Counted from the first letter of the stretch, positions 10,474-21,819 are shown. The stretch: 64,000 nucleotides of DNA from Burkholderiales bacterium (GCA_016177875.1 JACOUL010000028.1:62001-126000), one strand, 5' to 3'. The notes: generated from the letters alone by a model not told the origin. Made by a program: numbers and translations.

Positions 10474-11291
10474 TGCTTAAGCAGCGTGTCATTACCGCGG
10501 TGGTATTGCTTGCGCTTTTGGTCGCAGTACTGTTTTCCGGTTCGTTCATTGCATTTGCGCTGACTGCCGCGGTGTTTTTCGGCGCTGCGATGTGGGAATG
10601 CTTTCGTCTTTTCGATAACCGCCATCCGCAAGTTGGCGCCGCCATCTGGACGGCCGCGTTTCTGATTTTAATTTTCAATTTGCATCAGTTCGCCGCACCC
10701 TTGCTATTCGTCGTATGCGCGGCGATTTGGGCCTTGCGCCTTGCGCCTTCGCTCGGCATCGGCTTGCCGCCGCGCGAAGGAATGAACAATCGCCTGCTGA
10801 GCGGCGTGTATGGAATTTCCATCCTCGGCTGTTTCGTGGCGATAACGATCTTATTCAAACATTCTGCGCTCTATCTGCTTTCGGCCATGGCGATCGTGTG
10901 GATAGCAGACATCGGCGCCTATTTCACCGGTAAAGCGGTCGGCAAGCGTAAGCTAGCGCCATCCATTTCGCCGGGAAAATCCTGGGAAGGCGCGATCGGC
11001 GGATGGATCGCCGTGATGGTATTGGCGATGGCATCGATTTATGTCCCTGCATTGCATGATACGTTTGCCGTCAAGCTGGCAGCCGCATGGAACGGCCTCG
11101 GATTTTTGGCCGTGCTCACCGTTTTGGTTGCGGCAAGTATCGTCGGCGATTTGTTCGAGTCTCAGTTGAAGCGTCGCGCCGGCATGAAGGACAGCAGCAA
11201 TCTGCTTCCGGGGCATGGCGGGGTGCTCGACCGCATCGATGCCTTGATCCCCGTCTTGCCGCTGGTTGCACTCGTCGATTTTCGCTTGTAG
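10473..11291 (+). CDS. cdsA: phosphatidate cytidylyltransferase
   Basis: Makes CDP-diacylglycerol from phosphatidate and CTP, the precursor of all membrane phospholipids. The 272-residue protein has several hydrophobic membrane segments, starting with [20 protein letters not shown]. The family signature near the C-terminus includes [19 protein letters not shown] followed by VLDRIDAL. It overlaps uppS by one base and precedes dxr by 5 bases. Confidence 0.96.
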   Translation: MLKQRVITAVVLLALLVAVLFSGSFIAFALTAAVFFGAAMWECFRLFDNRHPQVGAAIWTAAFLILIFNLHQFAAPLLFVVCAAIWALRLAPSLGIGLPPREGMNNRLLSGVYGISILGCFVAITILFKHSALYLLSAMAIVWIADIGAYFTGKAVGKRKLAPSISPGKSWEGAIGGWIAVMVLAMASIYVPALHDTFAVKLAAAWNGLGFLAVLTVLVAASIVGDLFESQLKRRAGMKDSSNLLPGHGGVLDRIDALIPVLPLVALVDFRL

Positions 11292-11296
11292 AAAAA

Positions 11297-12469
11297 ATGC
11301 AAAGAGTAACCATACTTGGGGCGACGGGTTCTATCGGCGCATCGACACTGGATGTGATTGCCCGTCATCCGGATCGCTTTACGATTTATGCCTTAACCGC
11401 GCATTCGCGCGTGGACGAATTGGCGGCACAATGCCGGCAGTTTCGCCCTCAGGTAGCTGTCGTCGGTTCGGCTGCAGCGGCCGAAAAGCTTTCGCGCCTG
11501 CTGCGGCAGCAAGATATCGCCACACAGGTGGAATACGGCGAGCAAGCCTTGTGTTCGGTTGCGTCGGCAGATGAGTGCGATACGGTGATGGCCGCAATCG
11601 TGGGTGCCGCCGGTTTGCTGCCGACTTTAGCCGCCGCTCGGGTCGGCAAAAAAGTCTTGCTGGCGAATAAAGAAGCCCTGGTCATGTCCGGCCAGCTTTT
11701 CATGGATGCGATTTCCGGTAATGGCGCCACCTTGCTGCCGATCGATAGCGAACACAATGCCATTTTCCAATGCCTGCCGGCCGCGTACGGCAGAGCACCC
11801 GCAGCGCATGGTATCGCCAGGATATTGCTGACGGCGTCAGGCGGTCCTTTCTTGCATCGTCCGGTTGAGTCGCTCGAAACTGTTACACCGGAAGAAGCGG
11901 TGGCCCATCCCAACTGGGTGATGGGCAAAAAAATTTCGGTCGATTCCGCCACCATGATGAATAAGGGCTTGGAAGTGATCGAGGCACATTGGCTATTTGG
12001 TGCCCCGGCCAGCCAAATCGAGGTCGTCATTCATCCGCAAAGCGTGGTGCATTCCATGGTGTCCTATGCAGACGGTTCCGTACTCGCCCAAATGGGTAAT
12101 CCGGATATGCGCACCCCGATTGCTCACGCTTTGGCTTACCCTGAACGAATTGCATCCGGGGTGGCTGCGGTTGACTTGACCCGCATTGGCACATTGCAAT
12201 TTTTTGCGCCGGATTTCGGGCGGTTTCCTTGCTTAAAATTGGCGTATGATGTTCTTAGAGAAGGCGGAACCGCTGCTACCGTGCTCAATGCGGCGAACGA
12301 AGTCGCAGTTGATGCGTTCCTGGCGCGGCGTATCGGTTTTCGGATGATTTCCCAAGTGATTGAGCGCGTTCTAAGTAGACTATCCAGTCAGCCGGCAAGC
12401 TCTCTGGACGTTTTATTGGAGCAGGACAAACTGGCTCGCGAATCGGCGGAGAGTTTCATTACATCATGA
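11297..12469 (+). CDS. dxr: 1-deoxy-D-xylulose 5-phosphate reductoisomerase
   Basis: Second step of the MEP isoprenoid pathway, converting DXP to MEP with NADPH. The 390-residue protein begins [20 protein letters not shown], the NADPH-binding loop. It contains [13 protein letters not shown] (metal-binding Asp and Glu), ASGGPF and [23 protein letters not shown]. The open frame extends upstream inside cdsA, but ATG 11297 gives the correct N-terminus. It overlaps rseP by four bases. The product feeds uppS upstream in the same run. Confidence 0.98.
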   Translation: MQRVTILGATGSIGASTLDVIARHPDRFTIYALTAHSRVDELAAQCRQFRPQVAVVGSAAAAEKLSRLLRQQDIATQVEYGEQALCSVASADECDTVMAAIVGAAGLLPTLAAARVGKKVLLANKEALVMSGQLFMDAISGNGATLLPIDSEHNAIFQCLPAAYGRAPAAHGIARILLTASGGPFLHRPVESLETVTPEEAVAHPNWVMGKKISVDSATMMNKGLEVIEAHWLFGAPASQIEVVIHPQSVVHSMVSYADGSVLAQMGNPDMRTPIAHALAYPERIASGVAAVDLTRIGTLQFFAPDFGRFPCLKLAYDVLREGGTAATVLNAANEVAVDAFLARRIGFRMISQVIERVLSRLSSQPASSLDVLLEQDKLARESAESFITS

Positions 12470-13824
12470 TGCTGCTGCAAACCATACTGGCGTTTTTTGG
12501 CGTGCTCGGTGTGCTGATCATCGTGCACGAGTTGGGACATTATTGGGTTGCTCGCTGGTGCGGCGTAAAAGTCTTACGGTTTTCCGTAGGCATGGGCAAG
12601 GTCGTATATTCACGCAAAATCGGACCGGATCAAACCGAATGGGCGCTTTCCGCTTTACCTTTCGGCGGTTATGTGAAGATGCTGGATGCCCGAGAAGGAG
12701 ATCTGGGCGACCTTCCGCCGGAAGAACTCAAGCGCGAATTCACCAGGCAAAGCGTATGGCGGCGCATCGCCATTGTCGCTGCCGGGCCGTTAGCCAACTT
12801 CTTGTTGGCGATTGCGGTGTTTGCAGGTTTGTACAGCTATGGCATTCCGGAGCCAACGCCTAAATTGCGCGCGGTTGCCGTGAAAACGGTCGCTTACCAG
12901 GCGGGTTTGCGCGGTGGGGAACTGGTGACTGAAGTCAACGGCGAGCAAATCCAGATCTGGTCGGATTTGCGATGGAAGCTGATGCGTTTGGCATTGGAAA
13001 AACAGCCTGCGGTCCTCACGGTAGTTCCTAACGGAAAAAGCGCAGCTTCTGCTTACACCGTCACGTTACCCTTAGACAGTCTTACTCTCAAAGACTTAGA
13101 GGCAGATTTCCTCACGAAACTCGGCGTGGAGTTAGGCCGGCCAAAGGCGGTATTGGGCAAAATTTTGGCGGGTGGACCGGCCAGTCAAGCTGGATTGCGC
13201 GATGGAGATGTGATTCTTTCCGTCGATGGAGCGCTGGTCACCGATGGTTTAGCTTTTGTGGAATTAGTGCGTGCGTCCGCCAATAAGCCTTTGGAGATCC
13301 GTGTATTGCGCGGTACGCAAGAGTTAAGCGCCAACGTAACGCCTGCGGCGCGCGTTGAAGGCGGGCGCACTTTTGGGCAAATTAAGGTGGAAATCCCTGT
13401 TGCCCCGGAAATGATCAATGCTAGCAACCCGCCCCATATCGCGCTGGTTAAAGGCATCGGCAAGACCTGGGACACCAGCGTTTTAACCCTCAAAATGCTT
13501 GGTAAAATGCTGGTCGGCGAAGTTTCCTGGAAAAACATCACCGGTCCGATCACGATTGCCGATTATGCCGGCCAAACCGCGCGTATCGGGTGGGTCAGTT
13601 ACTTGAGCTTCATTGCCCTGGTCAGCATCAGTTTGGGCGTGATGAATTTGCTACCGATACCCGTGCTGGATGGTGGACTTTTACTGTATTATTCGCTGGA
13701 AGTTTTGACAGGCCGTCCATTGTCAGAACGCGTTGGGGAGATCGCACAGCGCGCTGGCTTGGGAATCCTCATGGCCTTGATGATGGTGGCCGTCTTTAAC
13801 GACATTGCACGTCTCTTGTCGTAG
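12466..13824 (+). CDS. rseP: RseP-type site-2 intramembrane metalloprotease
   Basis: Cuts the anti-sigma factor RseA within the membrane during envelope stress and clears signal-peptide remnants. The 452-residue protein has the zinc motif HELGH (residues 21-25) in the first membrane segment and two central PDZ domains (about 115-190 and 205-290). The second active-site motif, [11 protein letters not shown], lies near residue 390. The start ATG overlaps the dxr stop by four bases; a second ATG follows immediately. Its position before bamA fits control of outer-membrane quality. Confidence 0.97.
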   Translation: MMLLQTILAFFGVLGVLIIVHELGHYWVARWCGVKVLRFSVGMGKVVYSRKIGPDQTEWALSALPFGGYVKMLDAREGDLGDLPPEELKREFTRQSVWRRIAIVAAGPLANFLLAIAVFAGLYSYGIPEPTPKLRAVAVKTVAYQAGLRGGELVTEVNGEQIQIWSDLRWKLMRLALEKQPAVLTVVPNGKSAASAYTVTLPLDSLTLKDLEADFLTKLGVELGRPKAVLGKILAGGPASQAGLRDGDVILSVDGALVTDGLAFVELVRASANKPLEIRVLRGTQELSANVTPAARVEGGRTFGQIKVEIPVAPEMINASNPPHIALVKGIGKTWDTSVLTLKMLGKMLVGEVSWKNITGPITIADYAGQTARIGWVSYLSFIALVSISLGVMNLLPIPVLDGGLLLYYSLEVLTGRPLSERVGEIAQRAGLGILMALMMVAVFNDIARLLS

Positions 13825-13902
13825 CCTCCTTTGTGTATCTGAAGCATGAGCGTGGTACCTGCAGTTTCAGGCGCCAAGTAAAATATTGAATAACGAAAGC
13901 TG

Positions 13903-16314
13903 ATGAAATACCATCCCGAGCATTTTTTCCTGCCCGTCTTACCCCGCCGTGTCATCGCAGCTGCCGTATTTGCACTCTGTTCCGGACAAGCATTGGCTAT
14001 CGATCCGTTTGTCGTTAAAGACATTCGGGTAGAAGGCATTCAGCGCACTGAAGCAGGAACGGTATTCAGCTATTTGCCGGTCCGTGTTGGAGAGACCTTC
14101 AACGACGAGAAAGCCGCTGCTGCTATCAAGGCTTTGTATGCAACCGGATTTTTTAAGGATGTACGGGTAGAAGCAGAAGGAGATGTATTGGTCGTGATGG
14201 TGGAAGAACGTCCCGCCATCGCCAGCGTGGACTTCTCCGGCATCAAAGAATTCGACAAAGAGCAGCTTACCAAAGCGCTGAAGGAAATCGGGCTGGCCGA
14301 ATCGCGCATCTTCGACAAATCGCTGGTCGATCGCGCCGAGCAGGAACTGAAGCGCCAATATCTATCGCGCGGTTTATACGGCGCCAAAGTGACAACCACC
14401 GTTACGCCGGTTGAACGTAATCGCGTCAATGTCAATTTTTCCGTCGATGAAGGCGAAGTTGCACGCATTCGGCAAATCAGTTTCGTCGGCAATAAGGCGT
14501 TTTCCGATGGCCAGTTGCGCGATCTGATGAATTTGCGCACCCCAGGCTGGTTCACTTGGTACACCAAGGCCGATCAATACTCCAAGCAAAAGCTTTCGGG
14601 CGATATCGAAACTTTAAAATCCTTCTATCTCAATCGCGGTTATATAGAGATGCAGGTCGAGTCGACCCAGGTATCGATCTCGCCGGACAAGAAGGACATT
14701 TATATTACCGTCAATATTAGCGAAGGCGAGAAATTCGCGGTTGCGGACGTCAAGCTGGAAGGCGAAATGTTTGGCCGCGAAGACGAGTTGAAATCGCTGG
14801 TGCAATTGAAAAAGGGCGAGACCTATTCAGGCGAAAAGTTGGCAGACAGCGTGAAGAAAATTTCGGAACGAATGGGCACCTTCGGCTATGCCTTTGCCAA
14901 CGTCAATGCCAATCCCGAAATCAACCGCGAAAAGAAAGAAGTTTCCTTCACCGTCTTTGTCGACCCCGGTAAGCGCGTTTACGTACGGCGCATTAATATC
15001 GGCGGCAATACGGTAACGCGTGATGAGGTGGTGCGCCGCGAGTTCCGTCAATTCGAAGGCTCTTGGTATGACGGTGACAAGATTAAATTGTCGCGCGATC
15101 GCGTGGACCGTCTTGGCTATTTCAAGGAAGTTAACATTGAAACGCCCGAAGTTCCGGGCACTGTCGATCAAGTGGATGTCAACGTCAATGTTGCTGAAAA
15201 ACCGACCGGCAACTTGATGCTGGGCGCCGGATTCTCGAGCAGCGATAAGCTCACGATTTCCGCATCCGTCCAACAGGCCAATGCATTCGGCAGCGGCAAT
15301 ACCATCGGTATCGACGTCAATACCAGTAAGCTCAATCGCACCATCGCGCTGGCTTATGTTAATCCGTATTTCACTGATGAGGGCATCAGCCGCAGTTTCG
15401 AAGTGTTCCATCGGACCAGCCGCCCACCTCTCGTTAATAGCGGCGATTACGTGATTAAAACATCCGGCGGCAATATTCGATTCGGCGTGCCGTTTACGGA
15501 AGTCGATACGGTTTACTTCGGTGCCGGCATTGAACGTACCAGCGTGCAAACTTATCAAAATGTCGCCGGACTGAACGACAGCCCGAATTTGTATGTTGAT
15601 TACGTGAATACCTTCGGCGGCTATGCGCCTTGCGCTACGGATGCGACCGGCAAATTTACTGAGTCTTGCGACCGCCGGGCGACCACAACCAGCTTCCCGT
15701 TGACGATCGCTTGGCAAAGAGATAGCCGCGATAGCTCAATTACGCCGAGCAAGGGCCAGTATCGCCGCGCCAATTTTGAAATCGCGCCGGTTGGAACGCA
15801 GAAATACTACCGCGCCATTTACCAGCATCAGGTTTTTATGCCGATATTCAGGACCATTACTTTGGCCTTGAACGGTGAGTTCGATTATGGCCGAGGCATG
15901 GGCGGCAAGCCTTATCCGGTATTTAAGAATTTTTACGCCGGTGGCATCGGTTCCGTTCGCGGATTCGAAAGTTCTTCGCTCGGTCCCCGTGATCCGGTCA
16001 AGGGTGACCCGTTGGGCGGCAGCAAGCGCCTGGTCGGTAACATAGAATTGCAATTCCCATTCCCCGGTTCAGGGAAGGACCGTAGCTTGCGTTGGTTCAC
16101 CTATTTGGATGCGGGCACGGTTTACGGCGAATCGGACAAGATTCGGTTCTCGGATTTGCGTTATTCGGTGGGCGTAGGCATTAGCTGGATTTCACCGATC
16201 GGACCATTAAAGTTGAGTTTTGGCAAGCCTTTGAACGCGAAGACTTATCCAGGCAGTCCGCAACTGGATGACAAGGTGCAAAAATTCCAGTTTCAGCTAG
16301 GTACTGGTTTCTAA
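13903..16314 (+). CDS. bamA: outer membrane protein assembly factor BamA
   Basis: Central subunit of the machine that inserts beta-barrel proteins into the outer membrane. The 803-residue protein has a signal peptide ending ...SGQALA before IDPFVVKDIRVEG. Five POTRA domains span about residues 30-430 and a C-terminal barrel about 455-803. It includes the surface VRGF motif (SVRGFESSSLGP) and ends with a terminal Phe (FQFQLGTGF), the usual assembly signal. Gene order rseP-bamA-skp-lpxD is classical. A 78-base gap separates it from rseP. Confidence 0.98.
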   Translation: MKYHPEHFFLPVLPRRVIAAAVFALCSGQALAIDPFVVKDIRVEGIQRTEAGTVFSYLPVRVGETFNDEKAAAAIKALYATGFFKDVRVEAEGDVLVVMVEERPAIASVDFSGIKEFDKEQLTKALKEIGLAESRIFDKSLVDRAEQELKRQYLSRGLYGAKVTTTVTPVERNRVNVNFSVDEGEVARIRQISFVGNKAFSDGQLRDLMNLRTPGWFTWYTKADQYSKQKLSGDIETLKSFYLNRGYIEMQVESTQVSISPDKKDIYITVNISEGEKFAVADVKLEGEMFGREDELKSLVQLKKGETYSGEKLADSVKKISERMGTFGYAFANVNANPEINREKKEVSFTVFVDPGKRVYVRRINIGGNTVTRDEVVRREFRQFEGSWYDGDKIKLSRDRVDRLGYFKEVNIETPEVPGTVDQVDVNVNVAEKPTGNLMLGAGFSSSDKLTISASVQQANAFGSGNTIGIDVNTSKLNRTIALAYVNPYFTDEGISRSFEVFHRTSRPPLVNSGDYVIKTSGGNIRFGVPFTEVDTVYFGAGIERTSVQTYQNVAGLNDSPNLYVDYVNTFGGYAPCATDATGKFTESCDRRATTTSFPLTIAWQRDSRDSSITPSKGQYRRANFEIAPVGTQKYYRAIYQHQVFMPIFRTITLALNGEFDYGRGMGGKPYPVFKNFYAGGIGSVRGFESSSLGPRDPVKGDPLGGSKRLVGNIELQFPFPGSGKDRSLRWFTYLDAGTVYGESDKIRFSDLRYSVGVGISWISPIGPLKLSFGKPLNAKTYPGSPQLDDKVQKFQFQLGTGF

Positions 16315-16363
16315 GCGCGAGATGGCATAATACGGATTGTCCAGCTTTTTGAATTGCGGAGAC

Positions 16364-16888
16364 ATGATCTTGAAGTTGATTAGTAACGTTACTTATTCCC
16401 TAAAGCAGCTTAGCGTGTTCGCTGCTGTTTGCGTATCTTGCGCGGCTGTTCAGGCACAGGAATCTCGCATCGGTTTTGTCAGCACCGAGCGCATCTTCCG
16501 TGAGGCTGCGCCCGCGAAGGTGGCGCAGGCCAAGATTGAGCAAGAGTTTTCCAAACGTGATCGCGAATTGCAGGATATGGCGGCGCGTTTGAAGGCGATA
16601 TCGGAAAAGCTGGACAAAGACGCAGCAGTTCTGAGTGATTCCGACCGCCTGCGCCGTCAGCGGGAATTGACTGATCTCGACAAAGAATTCCAACGCAAAC
16701 AACGTGAATTCCGCGAAGATTTGAATCAACGCCGCAATGAAGAGCTGGCTATCGTACTTGACCGAACCAACAAGGTGATCAAGCAGATTGCCGAGGCTGA
16801 AAAATACGATATCGTTTTCCAAGAAGCGGTTTACGCCAGCCAGCGTATCGATATCACCGACAAGGTGCTCAAAGCACTCAATAAGTAA
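16364..16888 (+). CDS. skp: periplasmic OmpH/Skp-family chaperone
   Basis: Holds unfolded outer-membrane proteins in the periplasm on their way to BamA. The 174-residue protein has a signal peptide ending AAVQA before QESRIGFVSTERIF, then a long charged helical region (about residues 45-130) matching Skp's coiled-coil arms. The frame could open at 16337, but ATG 16364 starts a proper signal peptide and has GCGGAG upstream. It sits between bamA and lpxD as in most proteobacteria. Confidence 0.94.
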   Translation: MILKLISNVTYSLKQLSVFAAVCVSCAAVQAQESRIGFVSTERIFREAAPAKVAQAKIEQEFSKRDRELQDMAARLKAISEKLDKDAAVLSDSDRLRRQRELTDLDKEFQRKQREFREDLNQRRNEELAIVLDRTNKVIKQIAEAEKYDIVFQEAVYASQRIDITDKVLKALNK

Positions 16889-16905
16889 TTTCCTTAAAGG
16901 CCGCC

Positions 16906-17958
16906 ATGAGCACTCGGCTGAAAGAACTGGTCGAACGCCTCGGTGGCCGGCTCATTGGCGACGAGACGATAGAAGTCATCGGCATCGCTCCCTTGAGCGA
17001 GGCGCAATCGTCGCACATCACCTTTCTTTCCAATCCTAAATTTAGGGCACAGGCGTCGCAAACTAAAGCGGCAGCGCTTATTTTATCGGCCGACGATGAC
17101 AAGATTGTCGGTGCAGGCTATTCAGGCGCTCGCATCATCGCTGCCAACCCTTATGCCTATTTCGCTCGCGCTGCGCAGCTGTTCGCGCAGAAGCGCGCCG
17201 TACCCTTGCAGCCTGGAATACATCCCAGCGCCAGCGTAGACCAAACTGCGCAAATTGCACCGGATGCTAATATCGGGCCGAATGCGGTAGTAGAGGCGGA
17301 TGCGGTGATCGGCAGCAGGGCACGAATCGACGCCGCCTGCTTCATCGGCCGTAGCGCAAAAATCGGGGCCGACACGCATTTATATCCTCGTGTAACCATA
17401 TACGAAGCTTGCGAAATCGGGCAGCGCGGCATTATTCATTCGGGGGCCGTGATCGGCGCGGATGGATTTGGTTTCGCCAATGAAGCCGGGGTATGGATTA
17501 AGATTCCGCAAGTCGGACGCGTATTGATCGGCGACGATGTCGAAATCGGCGCCAACACTTCCATTGATCGCGGCGCTTTGAACGATACGATTATCGAAGA
17601 GGGCGTCAAGCTCGACAATCAAATTCAAATCGGACATAACTGCCGTATCGGTGCGCATACACTGATGTCGGGATGCGTAGGGGTGGCAGGAAGTGCGATC
17701 ATCGGTAAACATTGCACGTTCGGCGGCGCGGCAATGATCCTCGGCCAGTTAAGCATTGCCGACCATGTCACGGTGTCCTCCGGAACGCTGGTATCGCGGT
17801 CGATTACCGAACCTGGCATGTACACGGGTTTTTACCCTCTGGCGAAAAATGCGGATTGGGAAAAAACTGCCGCCATCGTGCGCAACTTGCCGACGATGCG
17901 TGAGAAAATTCGGGAACTTGAAAAAATCATCAAATCGCAAAACGACGACAACAAATGA
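16906..17958 (+). CDS. lpxD: UDP-3-O-acylglucosamine N-acyltransferase
   Basis: Third step of lipid A synthesis: transfers a 3-hydroxyacyl chain to the 2-amino group of UDP-3-O-acyl-glucosamine. The 350-residue protein has the N-terminal uridine-binding domain ([19 protein letters not shown]), then hexapeptide repeats of a left-handed beta helix from about residue 105. The catalytic His lies in the [10 protein letters not shown] segment. A C-terminal helical tail ([13 protein letters not shown]) is typical. It overlaps fabZ by four bases. Confidence 0.97.
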   Translation: MSTRLKELVERLGGRLIGDETIEVIGIAPLSEAQSSHITFLSNPKFRAQASQTKAAALILSADDDKIVGAGYSGARIIAANPYAYFARAAQLFAQKRAVPLQPGIHPSASVDQTAQIAPDANIGPNAVVEADAVIGSRARIDAACFIGRSAKIGADTHLYPRVTIYEACEIGQRGIIHSGAVIGADGFGFANEAGVWIKIPQVGRVLIGDDVEIGANTSIDRGALNDTIIEEGVKLDNQIQIGHNCRIGAHTLMSGCVGVAGSAIIGKHCTFGGAAMILGQLSIADHVTVSSGTLVSRSITEPGMYTGFYPLAKNADWEKTAAIVRNLPTMREKIRELEKIIKSQNDDNK

Positions 17959-18440
17959 ACACTTCAGAAAAGAAATCGCTGGACATCAATCAGATCAAAG
18001 AATACCTGCCGCATCGCTACCCGCTGTTGCTGGTGGATCGTGTGTTGGAGTGGGAGTCCGGCAAGTCGATCGTCGCGATTAAGAACGTTACCGCCAATGA
18101 GGAATTTTTTAATGGGCATTTTCCTCACAAGCCGGTGATGCCAGGCGTATTCATGATTGAGGCACTGGCACAGACAGCGGCCCTGCTATCTTTTTTGACG
18201 ATGAATTTGAAGCCGGATGACAGCAGCGTGGTGTATTTCCTTGGCATCGACGGCGCGCGCTTTAAGCGGCCGGTGGAGCCGGGAGACCAGTTGCGAATGG
18301 AAGTGGAAATTCTGCGTAATGCGCGGGGCATCTGGAAATACAAGGCGACTGCGTCAGTTGACGGTCAAACTGCAGTCGAAGCCGAACTGATGTGCACGAT
18401 GCGCAGTGCAACCGACGCCAGCCAGCCAGTGGGGCAGTAA
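17955..18440 (+). CDS. fabZ: (3R)-hydroxyacyl-ACP dehydratase
   Basis: Dehydrates beta-hydroxyacyl-ACP in fatty acid elongation and so competes with LpxA and LpxD for the same substrate pool. The 161-residue hotdog-fold protein shows [15 protein letters not shown] and [21 protein letters not shown], with the catalytic His and Glu. Coupling by short overlaps on both sides (four bases with lpxD, one with lpxA) is the standard arrangement. Confidence 0.97.
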   Translation: MNTSEKKSLDINQIKEYLPHRYPLLLVDRVLEWESGKSIVAIKNVTANEEFFNGHFPHKPVMPGVFMIEALAQTAALLSFLTMNLKPDDSSVVYFLGIDGARFKRPVEPGDQLRMEVEILRNARGIWKYKATASVDGQTAVEAELMCTMRSATDASQPVGQ

Positions 18441-19228
18441 TGACGACAATCCATCCGAGCGCGATTGTCGATCCAAAGGCGGAGCTCGACGATTCGGTCG
18501 AGGTTGGCGCGTATGCGGTTATCGGGCCGAACGTCAAGATCGGCGCCGGTACTAAGGTCGGCCCCCACGTCGTCATTGAGGGCGATACGACAATTGGGCG
18601 TGAGAATAAATTTTTTCAGTTCTCGTCCATCGGTGCGGTACCTCAAGATTTGAAATACGCGGGGGAACCGACCAAGCTGGTGATAGGCGACCGCAATACG
18701 ATACGCGAATGCTGCACATTCAATCTGGGCACTATTCAGGATCAAGGGATTACCCGAATCGGTAGTGATAACTGGATCATGGCTTATGTCCATATCGCGC
18801 ATGATTGCGTGCTTGGCGATCACCTGATTCTAGCCAACAATGCGACACTGGCCGGCCATGTGCATTTGGACGATTGGGTTTACCTTGGGGGGTTCACAGG
18901 CATACATCAGTATTGCCATGTCGGCGCGCATGCCATGACGGCGTTTTATGCTGCCGTCAGCCAAGACGTGCCACCTTTCGTTACTGCCTCAGGCAATCGC
19001 GCCGTGCCAGCCGGTATTAATTCCGAAGGCCTCAAGCGGCGCGGCTTTACGCCGGACCAAATCGCTGCAATTAAGCGGGCTTACAAAACAGTCTATCGTT
19101 CCGGGTTGTCGATGGATGACGCCAAAGCGGCGTTAGCTGCCGCAGAAGCCCAGGACGTCGACTCTGCGCCGCATATCCGCATGCTGCGCGAGTTCTTGGA
19201 AAACAATACGCGTGGCATCATCCGGTAA
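18440..19228 (+). CDS. lpxA: UDP-N-acetylglucosamine acyltransferase
   Basis: First step of lipid A synthesis. The 262-residue protein begins [20 protein letters not shown] and has hexapeptide repeats through about residue 190, then a helical C-terminal domain ([20 protein letters not shown]). The catalytic His is in AHDCVLGDH. The frame extends upstream into fabZ, but ATG 18440 overlapping the fabZ stop gives the family N-terminus. Its end overlaps lpxB by 17 bases. Confidence 0.97.
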   Translation: MTTIHPSAIVDPKAELDDSVEVGAYAVIGPNVKIGAGTKVGPHVVIEGDTTIGRENKFFQFSSIGAVPQDLKYAGEPTKLVIGDRNTIRECCTFNLGTIQDQGITRIGSDNWIMAYVHIAHDCVLGDHLILANNATLAGHVHLDDWVYLGGFTGIHQYCHVGAHAMTAFYAAVSQDVPPFVTASGNRAVPAGINSEGLKRRGFTPDQIAAIKRAYKTVYRSGLSMDDAKAALAAAEAQDVDSAPHIRMLREFLENNTRGIIR

Positions 19229-20372
19229 TTTGTCGATTGCCATGGTCGCCGGCGAAACTTCCGGCGACTTGCTGGCAAGCCGGCTCTTATCCGGTCTGCG
19301 TCCGCAATTGCCCGACGCTCATATGCACGGCATCGGCGGTGCGAACATGGCACAGCATGGCTTCGTCGCTGATTGGCCGATGGAAAAGCTCGCGGTGCGC
19401 GGGCTATTCGAAGTCCTCGCCCATTACCGCGAAATTAAGGGTATACAAAATGCCTTGCGCGATAAGTTACTTGTGGAACGACCGGCTGCTTTTATCGGTG
19501 TGGACGCGCCGGACTTTAATCTTGGCCTCGAGATGCAACTGAAAGAGGCCGGCATCCCCACGATGCATTTCATCAGCCCGTCGATTTGGGCGTGGCGTGG
19601 CGGACGTATTAAGAAAATTGCGCGTGCCGTGTCGCACATGCTGGTGATATTTCCGTTTGAAGAAATAATTTATCGCGAGGCAGGTATACCTGCTACCTAT
19701 GTCGGGCACCCGCTGGCGGAGGTGATTGCCTTACAATCCGATGTCGCGGCTGCGCGTAAGGCGCTGAATATTGCGGAGAACGCGCGCGTCGTCGCGATCC
19801 TGCCCGGGAGCCGCTTGTCGGAGCTGAAGTACAACTCCGCAGCTTTCATCGGCGCGGCGCGCATACTTGCAAAACGCGACCCGCAGTTGCAGTTCGTGGT
19901 GCCGATGGCAGGGGAGCGGCAACGAGAGTATTTTGCGCAATTGCTTGTACAAGCGGGATTGAACGACATGCCGCTCCACGTCACGAATGGACAGTCGCAT
20001 ACGGCAATTGCCGCCGCTGATGCAGTGCTGGTCGCTTCCGGGACCGCAACGTTGGAGGTTGCCTTATTTAAAAAGCCGATGGTGATTGCCTATAAAATGA
20101 TGGCCGCATCTTGGCATGTCATGCGGCATATGGGTTATTTGCCTTGGGTTGGGTTGCCTAACATCTTGGCGCGTGAATTTCTGGTGCCGGAATTATTACA
20201 AAATGCGGCAACGGCGGAGACATTGGCTGAAGCCTTGTGGAAGCAGTTAAACGACGAACAAAATCGTGCCATGCTGCAGCTGCGGTTTACGGATATGCAC
20301 CATACCTTATTGCGCAATACCGCGCGCGAAAGTGCACAAGCGGTATTGAACCTGATCGGTCGACCGGCGTGA
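19212..20372 (+). CDS. lpxB: lipid-A-disaccharide synthase
   Basis: Joins UDP-2,3-diacylglucosamine and lipid X into the lipid A disaccharide at the inner face of the membrane. The 386-residue GT-B-type enzyme has [17 protein letters not shown] at the N-terminus and [16 protein letters not shown] in the middle. [21 protein letters not shown], the nucleotide-binding segment, follows. The GTG start at 19212 lies inside the end of lpxA; an ATG at 19242 is possible but would remove the [12 protein letters not shown] start. It overlaps rnhB by four bases. Confidence 0.95.
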   Translation: MASSGNLSIAMVAGETSGDLLASRLLSGLRPQLPDAHMHGIGGANMAQHGFVADWPMEKLAVRGLFEVLAHYREIKGIQNALRDKLLVERPAAFIGVDAPDFNLGLEMQLKEAGIPTMHFISPSIWAWRGGRIKKIARAVSHMLVIFPFEEIIYREAGIPATYVGHPLAEVIALQSDVAAARKALNIAENARVVAILPGSRLSELKYNSAAFIGAARILAKRDPQLQFVVPMAGERQREYFAQLLVQAGLNDMPLHVTNGQSHTAIAAADAVLVASGTATLEVALFKKPMVIAYKMMAASWHVMRHMGYLPWVGLPNILAREFLVPELLQNAATAETLAEALWKQLNDEQNRAMLQLRFTDMHHTLLRNTARESAQAVLNLIGRPA

Positions 20373-21019
20373 AATCTCGCGAAAATAATTTATCTCTATT
20401 CGACTATGCCGGCGAAGTCATCTGCGGTGTCGACGAAGCCGGTCGCGGTCCTTTGGCCGGGCCGGTGTTTGCCGCGGCGGTCATACTCGACCCCGCACGG
20501 CCGATTGATGGTTTGCGCGACTCTAAAAAATTGACTGAAGCAAAGCGTGATGCACTCGCGATTGAAATCAAGGCTTGCGCTTTATCGTGGGCGATCGCGC
20601 AATGCTCCGAGGCCGAGATCGATGCGCTCAATATTCTGCAAGCCAGCATGCTGGCAATGCGGCGGGCGGTGGAAGGCTTGCATGTCAAGCCGACACTTGC
20701 CCTCATTGACGGTAACCGCTGCCCGGTGATGCCTTATCGTTCCGAAGCAATCGTGAAGGGGGACGATAAGGTGCCGGCCATCTCCGCGGCATCCATTCTT
20801 GCTAAAACTGCGCGCGATGCCGCGCTGATGCAGTTGCACGAGCAATATCCTCATTACGGTTTCGATCAGCACAAAGGGTATCCCACTGCTTTGCATCTGG
20901 ATAGGCTCAAGCTACATGGCGTTTCGCCTGTGCATCGCAAATCGTATGCGCCGGTGCGCAATTTACTTCATTGCGGGACAGAGTTAAGCGTAAGCGGTAC
21001 TCTGTCCTCAACTGATTAG
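20369..21019 (+). CDS. rnhB: ribonuclease HII with repeat-encoded C-terminal tail
   Basis: Removes misincorporated ribonucleotides and RNA from RNA-DNA hybrids. The 216-residue protein shows [14 protein letters not shown] (catalytic Asp-Glu), LIDGNRCP and [17 protein letters not shown]. The GTG start at 20369 overlaps the lpxB stop (GTGA), and the frame is open further upstream only as a shadow of lpxB. The conserved protein ends near [12 protein letters not shown]. The following residues, [15 protein letters not shown], are encoded by a copy of the dispersed repeat (20972-21016), so the tail is probably an insertion product. Confidence 0.95.
   Translation: MKSRENNLSLFDYAGEVICGVDEAGRGPLAGPVFAAAVILDPARPIDGLRDSKKLTEAKRDALAIEIKACALSWAIAQCSEAEIDALNILQASMLAMRRAVEGLHVKPTLALIDGNRCPVMPYRSEAIVKGDDKVPAISAASILAKTARDAALMQLHEQYPHYGFDQHKGYPTALHLDRLKLHGVSPVHRKSYAPVRNLLHCGTELSVSGTLSSTD
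20975..21008. repeat. dispersed palindromic repeat, short form, copy 2 (inside rnhB 3' end)
   Basis: GGGACAGAGT (20975-20984) pairs with ACTCTGTCCT (20999-21008), with one G-T pair and a 14-base loop. The sequence from ATTGC to CAACT is nearly identical to copy 1 between pyrH and frr. It overlaps the last codons of rnhB and ends 13 bases before the next start codon. Confidence 0.85.
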
Positions 21020-21020
21020 A

Positions 21021-21809
21021 ATGAAAACGATTTCTTCCAGAGACAACCCGCTCTACAAGGAGTTAAAGCAGCTTGCCACTAGCGCTCAGGCGCGTCGAAA
21101 GGCAGGGCGCACGGTGCTGGACGGCATACATTTATGCGAAGCTTGGCTGGATCATCGCGGAATGCCGGCGATATGCGCGGTAGGTGAAACCGCTCGCCGC
21201 AACGGCGAAGTAGCCGCCTTACTTGAACGTTGCGAGGCTCAGAGGGTTCAATGCATCGAGTTGCCCGACGCGCTTTTCCATCCATTGAGTCAAGTGGAAC
21301 ATGGCGTCGATATTTTGTTTGTGATCGATACGCCGCATGAACAAGATCTGCCCGCACTAACGGAGAGCGCTGTATTGCTGGATAACTTGCAAGATCCCGG
21401 CAATCTAGGATCTATTTTGCGAAGCGCCGCGGCCGCGGGAATTAAACAGGTAATCGCCGGCGCAGGCACTGTGGCTGCTTGGTCGCCCAAGGTGTTGCGT
21501 GCCGGGATGGGATCGCATTTCTTATTGCGAATCCATGAATCCGTCGACCTGGAGAAATTGCTGGCTCAGACGAGCATTTCAGTGCTGGCAACAAGTTCGC
21601 ATGCGCGACAAACCATTTACGACCTTGACTTAACGAAGCCGGTCGCCTGGCTTTTTGGGCATGAAGGGCAGGGCGTCTCGGAAACGCTGTTGGCTAAAGC
21701 GACCCATCAAGTCGCCATTCCGCATGTAGGTAAGGTCGAGTCTTTGAACGTGGCGGCTTGCGCTGCCGTATGCTTCTTCGAACAAGTCCGTCAGCGGCTC
21801 GCAGCTTAG
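21021..21809 (+). CDS. SpoU/TrmH-family RNA 2'-O-methyltransferase
   Basis: A 262-residue SAM-dependent RNA ribose methyltransferase of the knotted SPOUT class. It has an N-terminal substrate-binding region (SSRDNPLYKELKQL) and the three SpoU motifs: LQDPGNLGSILRSAAAAG, WLFGHEGQGVS and IPHVGKVESLNVAACAAVCF. The target RNA cannot be told from sequence; 23S rRNA is likely for this subgroup. No clear ribosome site precedes the ATG because the repeat copy occupies the spacer, so coupling to rnhB (one base away) is likely. It ends the long rightward run and converges on ppsR. Confidence 0.88.
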   Translation: MKTISSRDNPLYKELKQLATSAQARRKAGRTVLDGIHLCEAWLDHRGMPAICAVGETARRNGEVAALLERCEAQRVQCIELPDALFHPLSQVEHGVDILFVIDTPHEQDLPALTESAVLLDNLQDPGNLGSILRSAAAAGIKQVIAGAGTVAAWSPKVLRAGMGSHFLLRIHESVDLEKLLAQTSISVLATSSHARQTIYDLDLTKPVAWLFGHEGQGVSETLLAKATHQVAIPHVGKVESLNVAACAAVCFFEQVRQRLAA

Positions 21810-21819
21810 TAAGCGCGTT

